Shown here piece by piece: positions 52,958 to 61,743 of a stretch of 64,000 nt of DNA. Source of the stretch: JAJXWB01 sp964634325 (lineage in GTDB: Bacteria; Pseudomonadota; Alphaproteobacteria; Rhizobiales; Beijerinckiaceae). Numbering within the stretch: the first letter of the stretch is position 1; each line of letters begins with the position of its first letter. The translations under genes and the position numbers were made by a program. The stretch lies in the NCBI GenBank assembly GCA_964634325.1, contig CAZWJF010000002.1, positions 124,001 through 188,000 of the forward strand, in the 5' to 3' direction. The notes under the pieces were generated by a model that was given only the letters and a program-made list of their open reading frames with translations, did not search any database and was not told where the DNA came from.

Positions 52958-53947
52958 TCATCCGAGATTCATGTTGTGGAGCCGGCGCTCCCAGTTCAGC
53001 GCCTGACGCACGATCTCCTCGAGATCGTCGTGCTGCGGCGTCCAGCCGAGCCTCTCCTTGATACGCGCATTGGCGGCGACGATGGCGGCGGGATCGCCGG
53101 CGCGCCGGCCTGCGATGGTCACCGGGAAGTCGACGCCGGAAACCTTCTTCACGACGTCGATGACCTCGAGCACTGAATAGCCGCGCTGATAGCCCGCATT
53201 GCACACGAGGCTCGATCCGCCGGCGCGCAGGTAGCGCAAGGCGTCGAGATGGGCGCGCGCGAGATCGGTGACGTGGATGTAGTCGCGCAGGCACGAGCCG
53301 TCGGGGGTCGGATAATCCGTGCCGAACACATCCATGCCCGGCCGCATGCCGAGCGCCGCCTGCACGGCGACCTTGATGAGATGGGTGGCGTTGGGGGTGG
53401 ACTGGCCCGAGCGGCCCTGCGGGTCGGCGCCAGCGACGTTGAAGTAGCGCAGGGCCACGTAAGTCAGGTCTGTCGCCCGCGCCGTGTCCTCCAGCATCCA
53501 CTCGACCATCAGCTTGGAGCGGCCGTAGGGCGAGATCGGCTTCAGCCGTTCGTCCTCGGTGACGGGGTTCTGCTCGGGGTCGCCGTAGACGGCCGCAGTC
53601 GAGGAAAAGATGAAATGTTTCACGCCCGAATCGATCGCGCATTCCAGCAGCGTACGGGCCTTGGCGGTGTTGTTGAGGTAATAGCCGAGCGGATCGGCGA
53701 CCGAGACGGGGACGACGATCTTGGCGGCGAAATGAATGATCTCGTCGATGTTGTAACGCGTCAGCGCCTCGGTCAGCAGATCCTCATCGCCGAAGTCGCC
53801 GACAATCAGCGTCGCCTTATCCGGCACCGCCCAGCGAAATCCGGTCGACAGATTGTCGATGACGACGACCTGTTCGCCCGCGTCGATCAATTCGAGCGCC
53901 ATGTGGCTGCCGATGTAGCCTGCGCCGCCGGTTACGAGTATGGCCAT
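52958..53947 (-). CDS. galE: UDP-glucose 4-epimerase
   Basis: Interconverts UDP-glucose and UDP-galactose with bound NAD+. TGGAGYIGSHMALELIDAGEQVVVIDNLSTG is the cofactor site; FSSTAAVYGDP contains the catalytic Ser/Thr, and SPYGRSKLMVEWML holds the YxxxK pair. CNAGYQRGYSVLEVIDVVKK completes the epimerase fold. 329 residues. galU, which makes UDP-glucose, is 1.6 kb away on the opposite strand. Confidence 0.94.
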   Translation of the reverse strand: MAILVTGGAGYIGSHMALELIDAGEQVVVIDNLSTGFRWAVPDKATLIVGDFGDEDLLTEALTRYNIDEIIHFAAKIVVPVSVADPLGYYLNNTAKARTLLECAIDSGVKHFIFSSTAAVYGDPEQNPVTEDERLKPISPYGRSKLMVEWMLEDTARATDLTYVALRYFNVAGADPQGRSGQSTPNATHLIKVAVQAALGMRPGMDVFGTDYPTPDGSCLRDYIHVTDLARAHLDALRYLRAGGSSLVCNAGYQRGYSVLEVIDVVKKVSGVDFPVTIAGRRAGDPAAIVAANARIKERLGWTPQHDDLEEIVRQALNWERRLHNMNLG

Positions 53948-54087
53948 GCAGTCAAATCCGTCGAAAGCTATCGGAGCTTATGTCCCAACGCGCACTAAAA
54001 TGCGGTTAGCGGCTGCGGCGCCTTGGCCGGTTTACGCCGCCGCTTCCAACCCGTTAGCATCCGCCCACGCAAACAAGGGAGGCGCGC

Positions 54088-55455
54088 ATGGGCGATCAAC
54101 TCAAGTACCAGTTGGACGAAACGCGGATACCAAAGGTCTGGTACAACATTCAGGCCGATTTGCCGACCCCTGCGCCGGCCGTCCTGCATCCGGGCACACT
54201 CCAGCCGGTGGGGCCGGACGATCTCGCGCCCTTGTTTCCGATGGCGCTCATCATGCAGGAGGTGACGACCGAGCGTGAGGTCGAAATCCCGGAGCCGGTG
54301 CGCGAAATCTATCGCATGTGGCGGCCGACGCCGCTGATCCGGGCCCGGGGACTGGAAAGGGCGCTCGGCACCCCGGCCAAGATTTTCTACAAATACGAAG
54401 GCGTGAGCCCGGCCGGATCCCACAAGCCCAATACGGCGATCCCGCAGGCCTTCTACAACAAGCAGGAAGGCATCAACCGCCTGTCGACCGAGACCGGGGC
54501 GGGGCAATGGGGCTCGTCGCTGGCGCTGGCCGGCTCGCTGTTCGGCATCGAGGTGCTCGTCTACCAGGTGCGCGTGTCCTTCGACCAGAAGCCCTATCGC
54601 CGGGCGCTCATGGAGACCTACGGCGCGCAATGCCTGCCGTCGCCGTCGAACACGACGGACTATGGGCGCAAGGTCCTGAGCGAGCGGCCGGACCATCCGG
54701 GGTCGCTCGGCATCGCGATATCGGAAGCCGTCGAGGTCGCCGCCAAGGATCCCAAGACCAAATACGCCTTGGGCTCCGTGCTCAACCATGTGCTGCTGCA
54801 CCAGACGGTGATCGGGCAGGAGGCGATGGAGCAATTGGCGATGGCCGACGCCTGGCCGGACGTGGTGATTGGCTGCGCGGGCGGCGGCTCGAACTTCGCC
54901 GGCATCGCGTTCCCCTTCATCGGCGCGGGGCTGCAGGGCAAGGCGAAGAAGCCGCGCATCCTCGCGGTGGAGCCGGCCGCCTGTCCGTCGCTGACGCGCG
55001 GCAAGTACGCCTACGATTTCGGCGATACGGCCGGCATGACGCCGCTGGTGAAGATGCATACGCTCGGCTCGCATTTCACGCCGCCGGGCTTCCACGCGGG
55101 CGGGCTGCGCTACCACGGCATGTCGGCGCTCGTCTCGCATCTCAAGGAGCTCGGCGAGATCGAGGCGGTCGCCTACCAGCAGCGCGGCTGCTTCGACGCC
55201 GCGGTGCAGTTCGCACGCTGCGAGGGCATCGTGCCGGCGCCGGAATCGACCCATGCGGTGAAGGCCGCGGTGGAGGAGGCGTTGCGCTGCAAGCGCGACG
55301 GCAAGGCCGAGACCATCCTGTTCAATCTGTCCGGCCACGGCCATTTCGATATGGCCGCCTATATCGACTATTTCTCAGGCAAACTGCAGGACGTCGACTA
55401 TGACGACGCCGACCTTCAGAAAGCCTTGTCGGAACTGCCGCAAGTGGCGGCGTAA
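54088..55455 (+). CDS. TrpB2-type tryptophan-synthase beta-like PLP enzyme
   Basis: A 455-residue PLP protein of the TrpB2 type. N-terminal IPKVWYNIQADLP and EIPEPVREIYRMWRPTPLIRA are TrpB2-like. The PLP lysine is in PAGSHKPNTA (about 110-119), and the phosphate loop is GCAGGGSNFAG. The C-terminal LSGHGHFDMAAYI is typical. TrpB2 enzymes can make tryptophan from indole and serine independently of TrpA or act as salvage enzymes. No trp operon neighbours are seen. Confidence 0.9.
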   Translation: MGDQLKYQLDETRIPKVWYNIQADLPTPAPAVLHPGTLQPVGPDDLAPLFPMALIMQEVTTEREVEIPEPVREIYRMWRPTPLIRARGLERALGTPAKIFYKYEGVSPAGSHKPNTAIPQAFYNKQEGINRLSTETGAGQWGSSLALAGSLFGIEVLVYQVRVSFDQKPYRRALMETYGAQCLPSPSNTTDYGRKVLSERPDHPGSLGIAISEAVEVAAKDPKTKYALGSVLNHVLLHQTVIGQEAMEQLAMADAWPDVVIGCAGGGSNFAGIAFPFIGAGLQGKAKKPRILAVEPAACPSLTRGKYAYDFGDTAGMTPLVKMHTLGSHFTPPGFHAGGLRYHGMSALVSHLKELGEIEAVAYQQRGCFDAAVQFARCEGIVPAPESTHAVKAAVEEALRCKRDGKAETILFNLSGHGHFDMAAYIDYFSGKLQDVDYDDADLQKALSELPQVAA

Positions 55456-55495
55456 CGTCAGGGCTTCCTTAAACTGTTCGGGTTAAATTCAAAAA

Positions 55496-55525
55496 AGGGC
55501 CGCATTCCCCGGAGAATGCGGCCCT
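55496..55525 (-). terminator. Hairpin between trpB2 and galU, oriented for the minus strand
   Basis: A perfect 12-bp stem (55496-55507 with 55514-55525, loop CCCGGA) is preceded by A6 on the plus strand and no T-run follows. Read on the minus strand it would be a classic intrinsic terminator, although no minus-strand gene ends here. On the plus strand it could be a weak terminator of trpB2 or part of the galU leader, 23 bases before the ATG. Confidence 0.6.
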
Positions 55526-55548
55526 AGCCACATCCGAATAGGCGAATC

Positions 55549-56433
55549 ATGACCAAACGAATCCGCAAGGCCGTCTTCCCCGTCGCCGGTCTCGGCACCC
55601 GCTTCCTGCCGGCCACGAAATCCGTGCCGAAGGAAATGCTGACCATCGTCGATCGTCCCGTGCTCCAGCATGTCGTCGACGAGGCGAAGGAAGCCGGCAT
55701 CGAACATTTCATCTTCGTCACCGGCCGCGGCAAGCAGGTGATCGAGGACCATTTCGACATGGCCTACGAGCTTGAGGATACGCTGATCAAGCGCGGCAAG
55801 AAGAAGGAATACGACGCGCTCATGGCCGACCTTCCGGCCGCGGGCGCGACCTCCTTCACCCGCCAGCAGGCGCCGCTCGGCCTCGGCCACGCGGTGTGGT
55901 GCGCGCGCGACATCGTGGGCGACGAACCTTTCGCCGTGCTTCTGCCGGACATGGTGACGATGGGAACCGGCAAGCAGAAGTCGCGCTGCCTGAAGCAGTG
56001 CGTCGACGCCTACAACGCCTACGGCGGCAACGTGATCGCCGTGGAGGAGGTCCATCCCGACGAGACGCATCAGTACGGCGTCGTCTCGATCGGCAAGGAC
56101 GAAGGCCATTTCTTCGAGATCACCGGCATGGTCGAGAAGCCGCCGAAGGGCACGGCGCCGTCGACCTCGATCATTTCCGGCCGCTACATTCTCGAGCCGG
56201 AAATCTTCGACATTCTCGGCAATGTCGAGAAGGGCGCAGGCGGCGAGATTCAGCTTACCGACGGCATGAAGGCGCTCGCCAAGTCGCAGACGTTCCACGG
56301 CGTGCGCTTCGACGGCGTGACCTACGACACGGGCTCGAAGATCGGCTTCCTGATGGCCAACGCCGCTTTCGCCCTGTCGAATCCCGACCTGGCCGACGCC
56401 TACAAGGCGGGTCTCAAGAAGCTGATGGGCTGA
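55549..56433 (+). CDS. galU: UTP--glucose-1-phosphate uridylyltransferase
   Basis: Makes UDP-glucose for surface polysaccharides and glucans. The nucleotide-binding AVFPVAGLGTRFLPATKSVPKEML opens the protein; QAPLGLGHAVWCARD, FAVLLPDMV and GVVSIGKDEGHFFEITGMVEKP match GalU. Normal length at 294 residues. Its product feeds galE and, through glucan synthesis, the periplasmic-glucan pathway. Confidence 0.95.
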   Translation: MTKRIRKAVFPVAGLGTRFLPATKSVPKEMLTIVDRPVLQHVVDEAKEAGIEHFIFVTGRGKQVIEDHFDMAYELEDTLIKRGKKKEYDALMADLPAAGATSFTRQQAPLGLGHAVWCARDIVGDEPFAVLLPDMVTMGTGKQKSRCLKQCVDAYNAYGGNVIAVEEVHPDETHQYGVVSIGKDEGHFFEITGMVEKPPKGTAPSTSIISGRYILEPEIFDILGNVEKGAGGEIQLTDGMKALAKSQTFHGVRFDGVTYDTGSKIGFLMANAAFALSNPDLADAYKAGLKKLMG

Positions 56434-56477
56434 AAATTCGCCCGACCGGTCGCCGCTTTGCGGCGGCCGGCGCGCGA

Positions 56478-56783
56478 CTAGCCGGTGCTCCAGATGCGCG
56501 GGCGCTTCATGCCCGCGATCTTGCAGGCCTGCTGCACATATCCATAGGGAAACAGCTCGAACAACCGGTTGCGGCCGGCGCCATGGCGCTCGGTCAGTTC
56601 GCGCATGGCGAAGCGCACGTCGGGGGAGACCTGATGCTCCTCCTGATAGGCGCGCATGAAGCGGATGACAGTCCAGTGTTCCGGGGTGAGCTCGATATTC
56701 TCGCGGCGCGCGAATTCGCGCGCGATCTCCTCGGTCCAGTCGGCCGGGTCGACCAGATAGCCCTCCTTGTCCACCTCAGGCAT
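56478..56783 (-). CDS. TusE/DsrC-family protein lacking the penultimate cysteine
   Basis: A 101-residue DsrC-fold protein: YLVDPADWTEEIAREFARRENIELTPEHW and the RNRLFELFPYGYVQQACKIAGMKRP C-terminal arm. Classical DsrC and TusE end with a penultimate Cys (PTGCV or PVKCI); this one ends RIWSTG and its only cysteine is Cys87. It therefore cannot form the usual C-terminal persulfide carrier site. It overlaps nsrR by 8 bases, so it is co-expressed with the NO sensor. A regulatory or NO-related role is inferred from context. Confidence 0.85.
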   Translation of the reverse strand: MPEVDKEGYLVDPADWTEEIAREFARRENIELTPEHWTVIRFMRAYQEEHQVSPDVRFAMRELTERHGAGRNRLFELFPYGYVQQACKIAGMKRPRIWSTG

Positions 56784-57231
56784 AGGTCATTTCCTTCTGG
56801 CGTTTGGCGATGGCCGCGAACCAGCGGCCGGCGAGACAGTCGGCGAGCGTGTGACGGTCGAGGCTCTCGAAGAACGCCTCGCGCGCCTCGCCCAGCATGC
56901 CGCGCAGGCGGCACCCGCAATCGATGGCGCAGGCGCCGCCGTCCGTCCTGAAACATTCGACGAGCGCCTGATCGGATTCGAGATCGCGAACGAGCGCGCC
57001 GAGGCGAATGTCCGACGGCGCCTTGGCGAGGCAGACGCCGCCGCTGGCGCCGCGCACCGTGCGCAGCAACCCGAGCGCGGCCAGTTCCTGGACGATCTTG
57101 TGCAGATGATTGCGCGACAGGCCGCCGAGAAGATCGGCCATCGCCTCGACCTTGAGCGTACGGCCCGGCTGCTGCCTGCCCAGCAGCATCAGCAGGCGCA
57201 GCGCGTAATCTGTCGAGGCGAGAAGGCGCAA
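56776..57231 (-). CDS. nsrR: Rrf2-family regulator, NsrR-like nitric oxide sensor
   Basis: A 151-residue winged-HTH Rrf2 repressor: LLASTDYALRLLMLLGRQ, then LSRNHLHKIVQELAALGLLRTVRGASGG. Cysteines at 93, 101 and 107 have the 8/6 spacing of known NsrR iron-sulfur ligands, with an extra Cys105. The start is a TTG at 57231 (MRLLASTDYA by homology); an in-frame TTG at 57279 would add 16 residues. Expected to repress NO-response genes until NO damages the cluster; the divergent nnrS is the obvious target. Confidence 0.86.
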   Translation of the reverse strand: MRLLASTDYALRLLMLLGRQQPGRTLKVEAMADLLGGLSRNHLHKIVQELAALGLLRTVRGASGGVCLAKAPSDIRLGALVRDLESDQALVECFRTDGGACAIDCGCRLRGMLGEAREAFFESLDRHTLADCLAGRWFAAIAKRQKEMTYA

Positions 57232-57269
57232 GGTCGTCCGGTCCGACTGCGGTTGAATGTAGCATTGAC

Positions 57270-57303
57270 AATACCACAATGGCGTTCCTAATAAAGTGGT
57301 ATT
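57270..57303. promoter_or_regulatory. Inverted repeat, candidate NsrR operator
   Basis: AATACCAC (57270-57277) and GTGGTATT (57296-57303) form a perfect 8-bp inverted repeat, 18 bases apart, inside the AT-rich nsrR-nnrS divergent spacer. It does not match the classical NsrR 11-1-11 consensus by eye, so assignment rests on position. It lies 71 bases from the nnrS ATG. Confidence 0.45.
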
Positions 57304-57374
57304 CCAGATGCCATAATAGCGACCGTGCTCGCGCGAAACGATGGCGTCCGCTGCATCTGCAACCGAGGCGCGTC

Positions 57375-58559
57375 ATGGCTCCTGTCCGCCGCTTGAAGCC
57401 CTACGACGGGCCGGCTCTGTTCAGCTACGGCTTCCGGCCGTATTTCCTCGCCGGCGCAATCTTCGGCGCGCTCGCGATCGCCGCCTGGTTGCCGCAATAC
57501 GAGGGCGCGATCCTTCCGCCCGGCGTTCTGGCGCCGGTCGCCTGGCATACGCATGAAATGCTGTTCGGCTTTGCGCCGGCGGTCATCACCGGCTTTCTGC
57601 TGACGGCGGTGCCGAACTGGACCGGCCGTCTGCCGTTGCAGGGCAGGCCCCTCATTCTCCTCTTCCTCGTATGGCTCGCCGGGCGCGTTGCGGTCGCCGC
57701 ATCCGCATGGCTCGGCTGGGCCGCGACCATGGCTGTCGACAGCGCTTATCTCCTCCTCCTTGCGGCTGTCGTCGGACGCGAGATCGTCGCGGGCAAGAAC
57801 TGGCGCAACCTGAAGGTGTTCGTAATCCTCTCGCTGTTGTTTCTCATCAACGTCGCCTTTCATATGGAGGCGCATCTGACCGGAGCGGCCGCCTATGCTC
57901 AGCGCGGCGCGATCGCGACGACGCTCCTGCTCGTCGTGCTGATCGGCGGGCGCGTAACGCCGAGCTTCACGCGCAACTGGCTTGCGCGGGAGAATCCCGG
58001 CCCGCTTCCGACGGCCGGCGGCAAGGTCGACAACGCCTTCGTTGCGATCGCGGCCGCCGCTGCGGCGCTTTGGGTCGTGTTTCCGCAGGGCGTCTGGAGC
58101 GCCGCGCTGCTCGCGCTCGCCGGCTGCGCGCAGGTCGTGCGTCTTGCGCGCTGGTACGGCTGGCGCGCGCGTCGCGACGCGCTGGTGCTGGTGCTGCACG
58201 TGTTCTACGCCTTCATTCCCCTCGGTTTCTTCCTCAACGCGCTCGCCGCTTGGCGCCCCGATCTGGCGGCGTCGAGCGCGGGCGTGCACGCCTGGACGGT
58301 CGGTGCGATCGGCGGAATGATTCTCGCCGTCATGACGCGCGCGAGCCTCGGCCACACGGGCCGCGCCTTGCGCGCCACGCCTGCGACGGTCGGCGTTTAT
58401 GTAGCCTTGGGGGTCGCCGCCGTCGCGCGTATCGCCGCCGCTATGACGACGGACTGGAGCTTTCCGCTCCTCCACCTCGCCGCCGGCGCCTGGGTTGTCG
58501 CCTTTGCGGGCTTCGCCATCAGCTACGGCCCGCTGCTCGCCCGTCCGCGTTCGCTTTGA
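57375..58559 (+). CDS. nnrS: NnrS family heme-copper membrane protein
   Basis: A 394-residue inner-membrane protein with about 12 hydrophobic segments, of the NnrS family linked to protection against NO. FSYGFRPYFLAGAIFGALAIAAWLP at the N-terminus and WHTHEMLFGFAPAVITGFLLTAVPNWTGR (His ligands) are the hallmarks, and MTRASLGHTGRAL occurs near the end. Start at MAPVRRLKPYDGPALF; upstream frame is open but not NnrS-like. Divergent from nsrR. Confidence 0.92.
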   Translation: MAPVRRLKPYDGPALFSYGFRPYFLAGAIFGALAIAAWLPQYEGAILPPGVLAPVAWHTHEMLFGFAPAVITGFLLTAVPNWTGRLPLQGRPLILLFLVWLAGRVAVAASAWLGWAATMAVDSAYLLLLAAVVGREIVAGKNWRNLKVFVILSLLFLINVAFHMEAHLTGAAAYAQRGAIATTLLLVVLIGGRVTPSFTRNWLARENPGPLPTAGGKVDNAFVAIAAAAAALWVVFPQGVWSAALLALAGCAQVVRLARWYGWRARRDALVLVLHVFYAFIPLGFFLNALAAWRPDLAASSAGVHAWTVGAIGGMILAVMTRASLGHTGRALRATPATVGVYVALGVAAVARIAAAMTTDWSFPLLHLAAGAWVVAFAGFAISYGPLLARPRSL

Positions 58560-58583
58560 CGATCTCCGCCCGCGCTCGCGCGA

Positions 58584-60287
58584 TCAGCGTTGCAGCCTGA
58601 GGCCGAGCAGGAAAATGTTGGACGTGTAGTCGGAGCCCGGCACCGTCGTCTTCAGGCGTTCGTAAGTGTAGCTCGCCTTCACCACCACCGTGCGCGTCAG
58701 GCTGTATTCGGCCTTGACCGTCGCGTTCACGACGCGCTCGTTGATGCCGGTCGAGGACCCTGTGTAGGCCGTACTGAGATTCTGCCCCTGATAGGACGTG
58801 ACCTGATACGAGGCGAGGCCGGAAATCTTCAGGTTGCGCAGGAGTTCGTGCGAAATTTCGACGCTGGCCTTGCGGGCGATCGCGCCGGACGCGTTGGGAA
58901 TCGTCGTTTCGTTGGCTGTGGTCGAGCCGCGCAGCGTCACGGTCGTCAGCGGGCTCGCCGTCCAGATCAGCGAGGCGTCGAAGGTCGGGCCGCGCAATTT
59001 GACGAGACGCGGATCCTGATAGTCGCGCTCGACATAACCGCCTGAGGCCTCGCCCTTCAGCTTGCCATCGATCTCGAAACTCGCGCCGGCGCGGATCGCG
59101 CGGCCGTTGGAGTTGCGCATGTAGTTGTTGACGTCGGTCGTGCTGTCGTAGGTCCGCTTGTCGATCGTGGCTTCGACGAACGGTTTGAACGCGGGCGAAA
59201 TCTCGTAGGAAATACGCGGCTTGAGGCCGAGAGTAGTGTAATTGTTCAGATGCAGCTTCTGTACAGAGCCGTCGGAGAAGGTGGCGTCGCCGGTCTCGCC
59301 GCGATCGATCGTGCCGCGCAGCGAGACTTCCAGCCGATTGAACTTGTGGGTCGCGCCCGCATATCCGCCGACGTTCCACGAGATCGGCTGGTTGGTTGAG
59401 GTCGCGCCGCTGCTGCTCGAGGGAATTTCCGGCGACCCCTGCCGGATCGTCGTGATGTTGAAATTGCCGCCGTAGTCGAGCGAGGTGTCGCGCGTGACGT
59501 CGATGCGTCCGTCTATCTTGCCCGCGCCGTCGGGGCGGTTGGCGCCCTTCACGCCGAGATAGTCCGAATAGCCGCCGCGCATTTCGCCCTTCAGCGAATG
59601 CTGCGCCCATTGCGATTCGATGGCGAGCCCGCCGTCGATGCGTCCGAGCGTCGATCCCTTCGACGGGCTGGTCACTCGGTTTGGATTGGTGTCGTAGCCG
59701 AACGAGCCTTCGACATAGGGCTTGAGCCTGAGCGAGCCGACGTCAATGCCCAATGGTTCGTACGGCTTGTCTTCCGGTTTCTTGGGCGTCTTGGCGGCGA
59801 TGGTCGGCACGACGGCGACGCCGGTTGGCGGAAGGCGTCGCACGACCGGCTGGTCGTCGGCAGGCCGCGCCTTCGCCTTTTTCTTGCCGGCGTAGGACGT
59901 CTTGTACGGTTCGAGCGGCGGCAGGGCGTCCTTGCCGTCGCGCGGCGGCGGCGGATAGGCCTTCGGCAGGCGCGTCGCCTTGCGCGGCTTGGCGTAATTG
60001 ATCGCGGCGTCCGGCGCGACGTCGCCGGCGCCGGCGCTGTAGCTCGCCGGCGGGGGAGGGGCGGAAACGAGCCCCTGGCCGGAGGGATTCCGATCCGAGT
60101 CCCTTCGCTTTTTCAACGGGCTCAACTGCTGGCCGCCCGGCGCGTTCGAACCGCGCAGCCCGAAATCGTCGCCGCTGCGCTGCTGCTCCTGAGCGGCGGC
60201 GGGGGCGTGCGACAGCGGCGCGAGCGCAAGCGCGCCCGTCGCGAGCGAAGCGATCGCAAGAGTCCGGCTGTTCTTTCGCAGCGCCAC
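58584..60287 (-). CDS. Outer membrane beta-barrel protein, BBP2-type
   Basis: A 567-residue outer membrane protein. Signal peptide 1-32 (ending HAPAAAQ), a long Pro/Lys-rich and disordered periplasmic segment (33-185), then a large barrel from LRLKPYVEGSFGYDTNPNRV onward, with aromatic-rich alternating strands. This is the BBP2_2 putative barrel family, often seen in polysaccharide-secreting Rhizobiales. The C-terminal LLGLRLQR is less typical for BAM than a final aromatic. Its promoter side carries a CtrA-type box 57 bases upstream of the start. Confidence 0.83.
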   Translation of the reverse strand: MALRKNSRTLAIASLATGALALAPLSHAPAAAQEQQRSGDDFGLRGSNAPGGQQLSPLKKRRDSDRNPSGQGLVSAPPPPASYSAGAGDVAPDAAINYAKPRKATRLPKAYPPPPRDGKDALPPLEPYKTSYAGKKKAKARPADDQPVVRRLPPTGVAVVPTIAAKTPKKPEDKPYEPLGIDVGSLRLKPYVEGSFGYDTNPNRVTSPSKGSTLGRIDGGLAIESQWAQHSLKGEMRGGYSDYLGVKGANRPDGAGKIDGRIDVTRDTSLDYGGNFNITTIRQGSPEIPSSSSGATSTNQPISWNVGGYAGATHKFNRLEVSLRGTIDRGETGDATFSDGSVQKLHLNNYTTLGLKPRISYEISPAFKPFVEATIDKRTYDSTTDVNNYMRNSNGRAIRAGASFEIDGKLKGEASGGYVERDYQDPRLVKLRGPTFDASLIWTASPLTTVTLRGSTTANETTIPNASGAIARKASVEISHELLRNLKISGLASYQVTSYQGQNLSTAYTGSSTGINERVVNATVKAEYSLTRTVVVKASYTYERLKTTVPGSDYTSNIFLLGLRLQR

Positions 60288-60344
60288 GCGTTCCTCACGC
60301 CGGCGCTCTGTCGCGCCGTCGGTCGCGACATTGCGGGGAACATG

Positions 60345-60360
60345 GTTAACGCCCGCTTAA
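60345..60360 (-). promoter_or_regulatory. CtrA-type binding site (TTAA-N7-TTAAC) between the BBP2 gene and tolQ
   Basis: On the minus strand the sequence is TTAAGCGGGCGTTAAC, an exact match to the alphaproteobacterial CtrA consensus TTAA-N7-TTAAC, in a GC-rich context where TTAA is rare. It lies 57 bases upstream of the BBP2 gene start and 203 bases upstream of tolQ. Two more TTAA half-sites (60396-60399 and 60413-60416, 13 bases apart) stand nearby. Confidence 0.7.
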
Positions 60361-60563
60361 ATCAGGGGCTTGGCGGTCGGCGTCGTAACCGAAAGTTAAC
60401 CCTGACCGGGGCTTAACTTGAGGCTGGAATTCCCATGCGTGGGTCCGGCCGCCCGGGCCTAACAATTGACCGATTCGCCGGGCAAAGCCTGCCCGCGCCT
60501 CGCTGTTTCGAGCCTGTCACGCCCGAAGCCGGATTTATCCGACTTCGAAACGAAGGAAAGAAG

Positions 60564-61277
<714 letters not shown>

Positions 61278-61289
61278 GGAGCACGTTCA

Positions 61290-61736
61290 ATGGGCATGTC
61301 GATGGCCGCAGGCCGCAAGGGCGGACGCCGGCGCCGGGGCGTTCCGCGCTACGGCGCGATGGCCGACATCAACATGACGCCGTTCATCGACGTCATGCTC
61401 GTCCTGCTGATCATCTTCATGGTCGCGGCGCCGCTGCTCGCTACGGGCGTCGCCGTCGACCTGCCGCAGACGAAATCGGCGCCGCTCAACATCGAGCAGA
61501 AGCCGGTGTCGATCTCGATCGACGAAAAAGGGCAGGTTTTCCTGATGGACCAGCCCGTGCAGATCGACCAGCTCGTCGACAAGCTCAAGCAGGCGGTCAA
61601 GAACGGCGCCGACGAGCGCGTTTACGTGCGCGGTTCGAAGGCGGTGAACTACGGCCGGGTCGCCGAGGTGATGTCGCTGGTCACGGGGGCCGGCTTCAAG
61701 AAGGTCGCGCTCGTCACCGAACCAGAGCGGAAGTGA
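61290..61736 (+). CDS. tolR: Tol-Pal system protein TolR
   Basis: A 148-residue ExbD-type protein: basic N-terminus (GRKGGRRRRG), the ADINMTPFIDVMLVLLIIFMVAAPLLATGV segment with the conserved pore aspartate (FIDVMLV), then a periplasmic domain. It starts 12 bases after tolQ and ends 7 bases before tolA. Confidence 0.94.
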   Translation: MGMSMAAGRKGGRRRRGVPRYGAMADINMTPFIDVMLVLLIIFMVAAPLLATGVAVDLPQTKSAPLNIEQKPVSISIDEKGQVFLMDQPVQIDQLVDKLKQAVKNGADERVYVRGSKAVNYGRVAEVMSLVTGAGFKKVALVTEPERK

Positions 61737-61743
61737 GGCGTCG

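Noticed and set aside
55470..55490. TTAA pair near 55470-55487 as a second CtrA site
   Set aside because: The spacing is 10 bases, not 7, and the flanking bases do not match.
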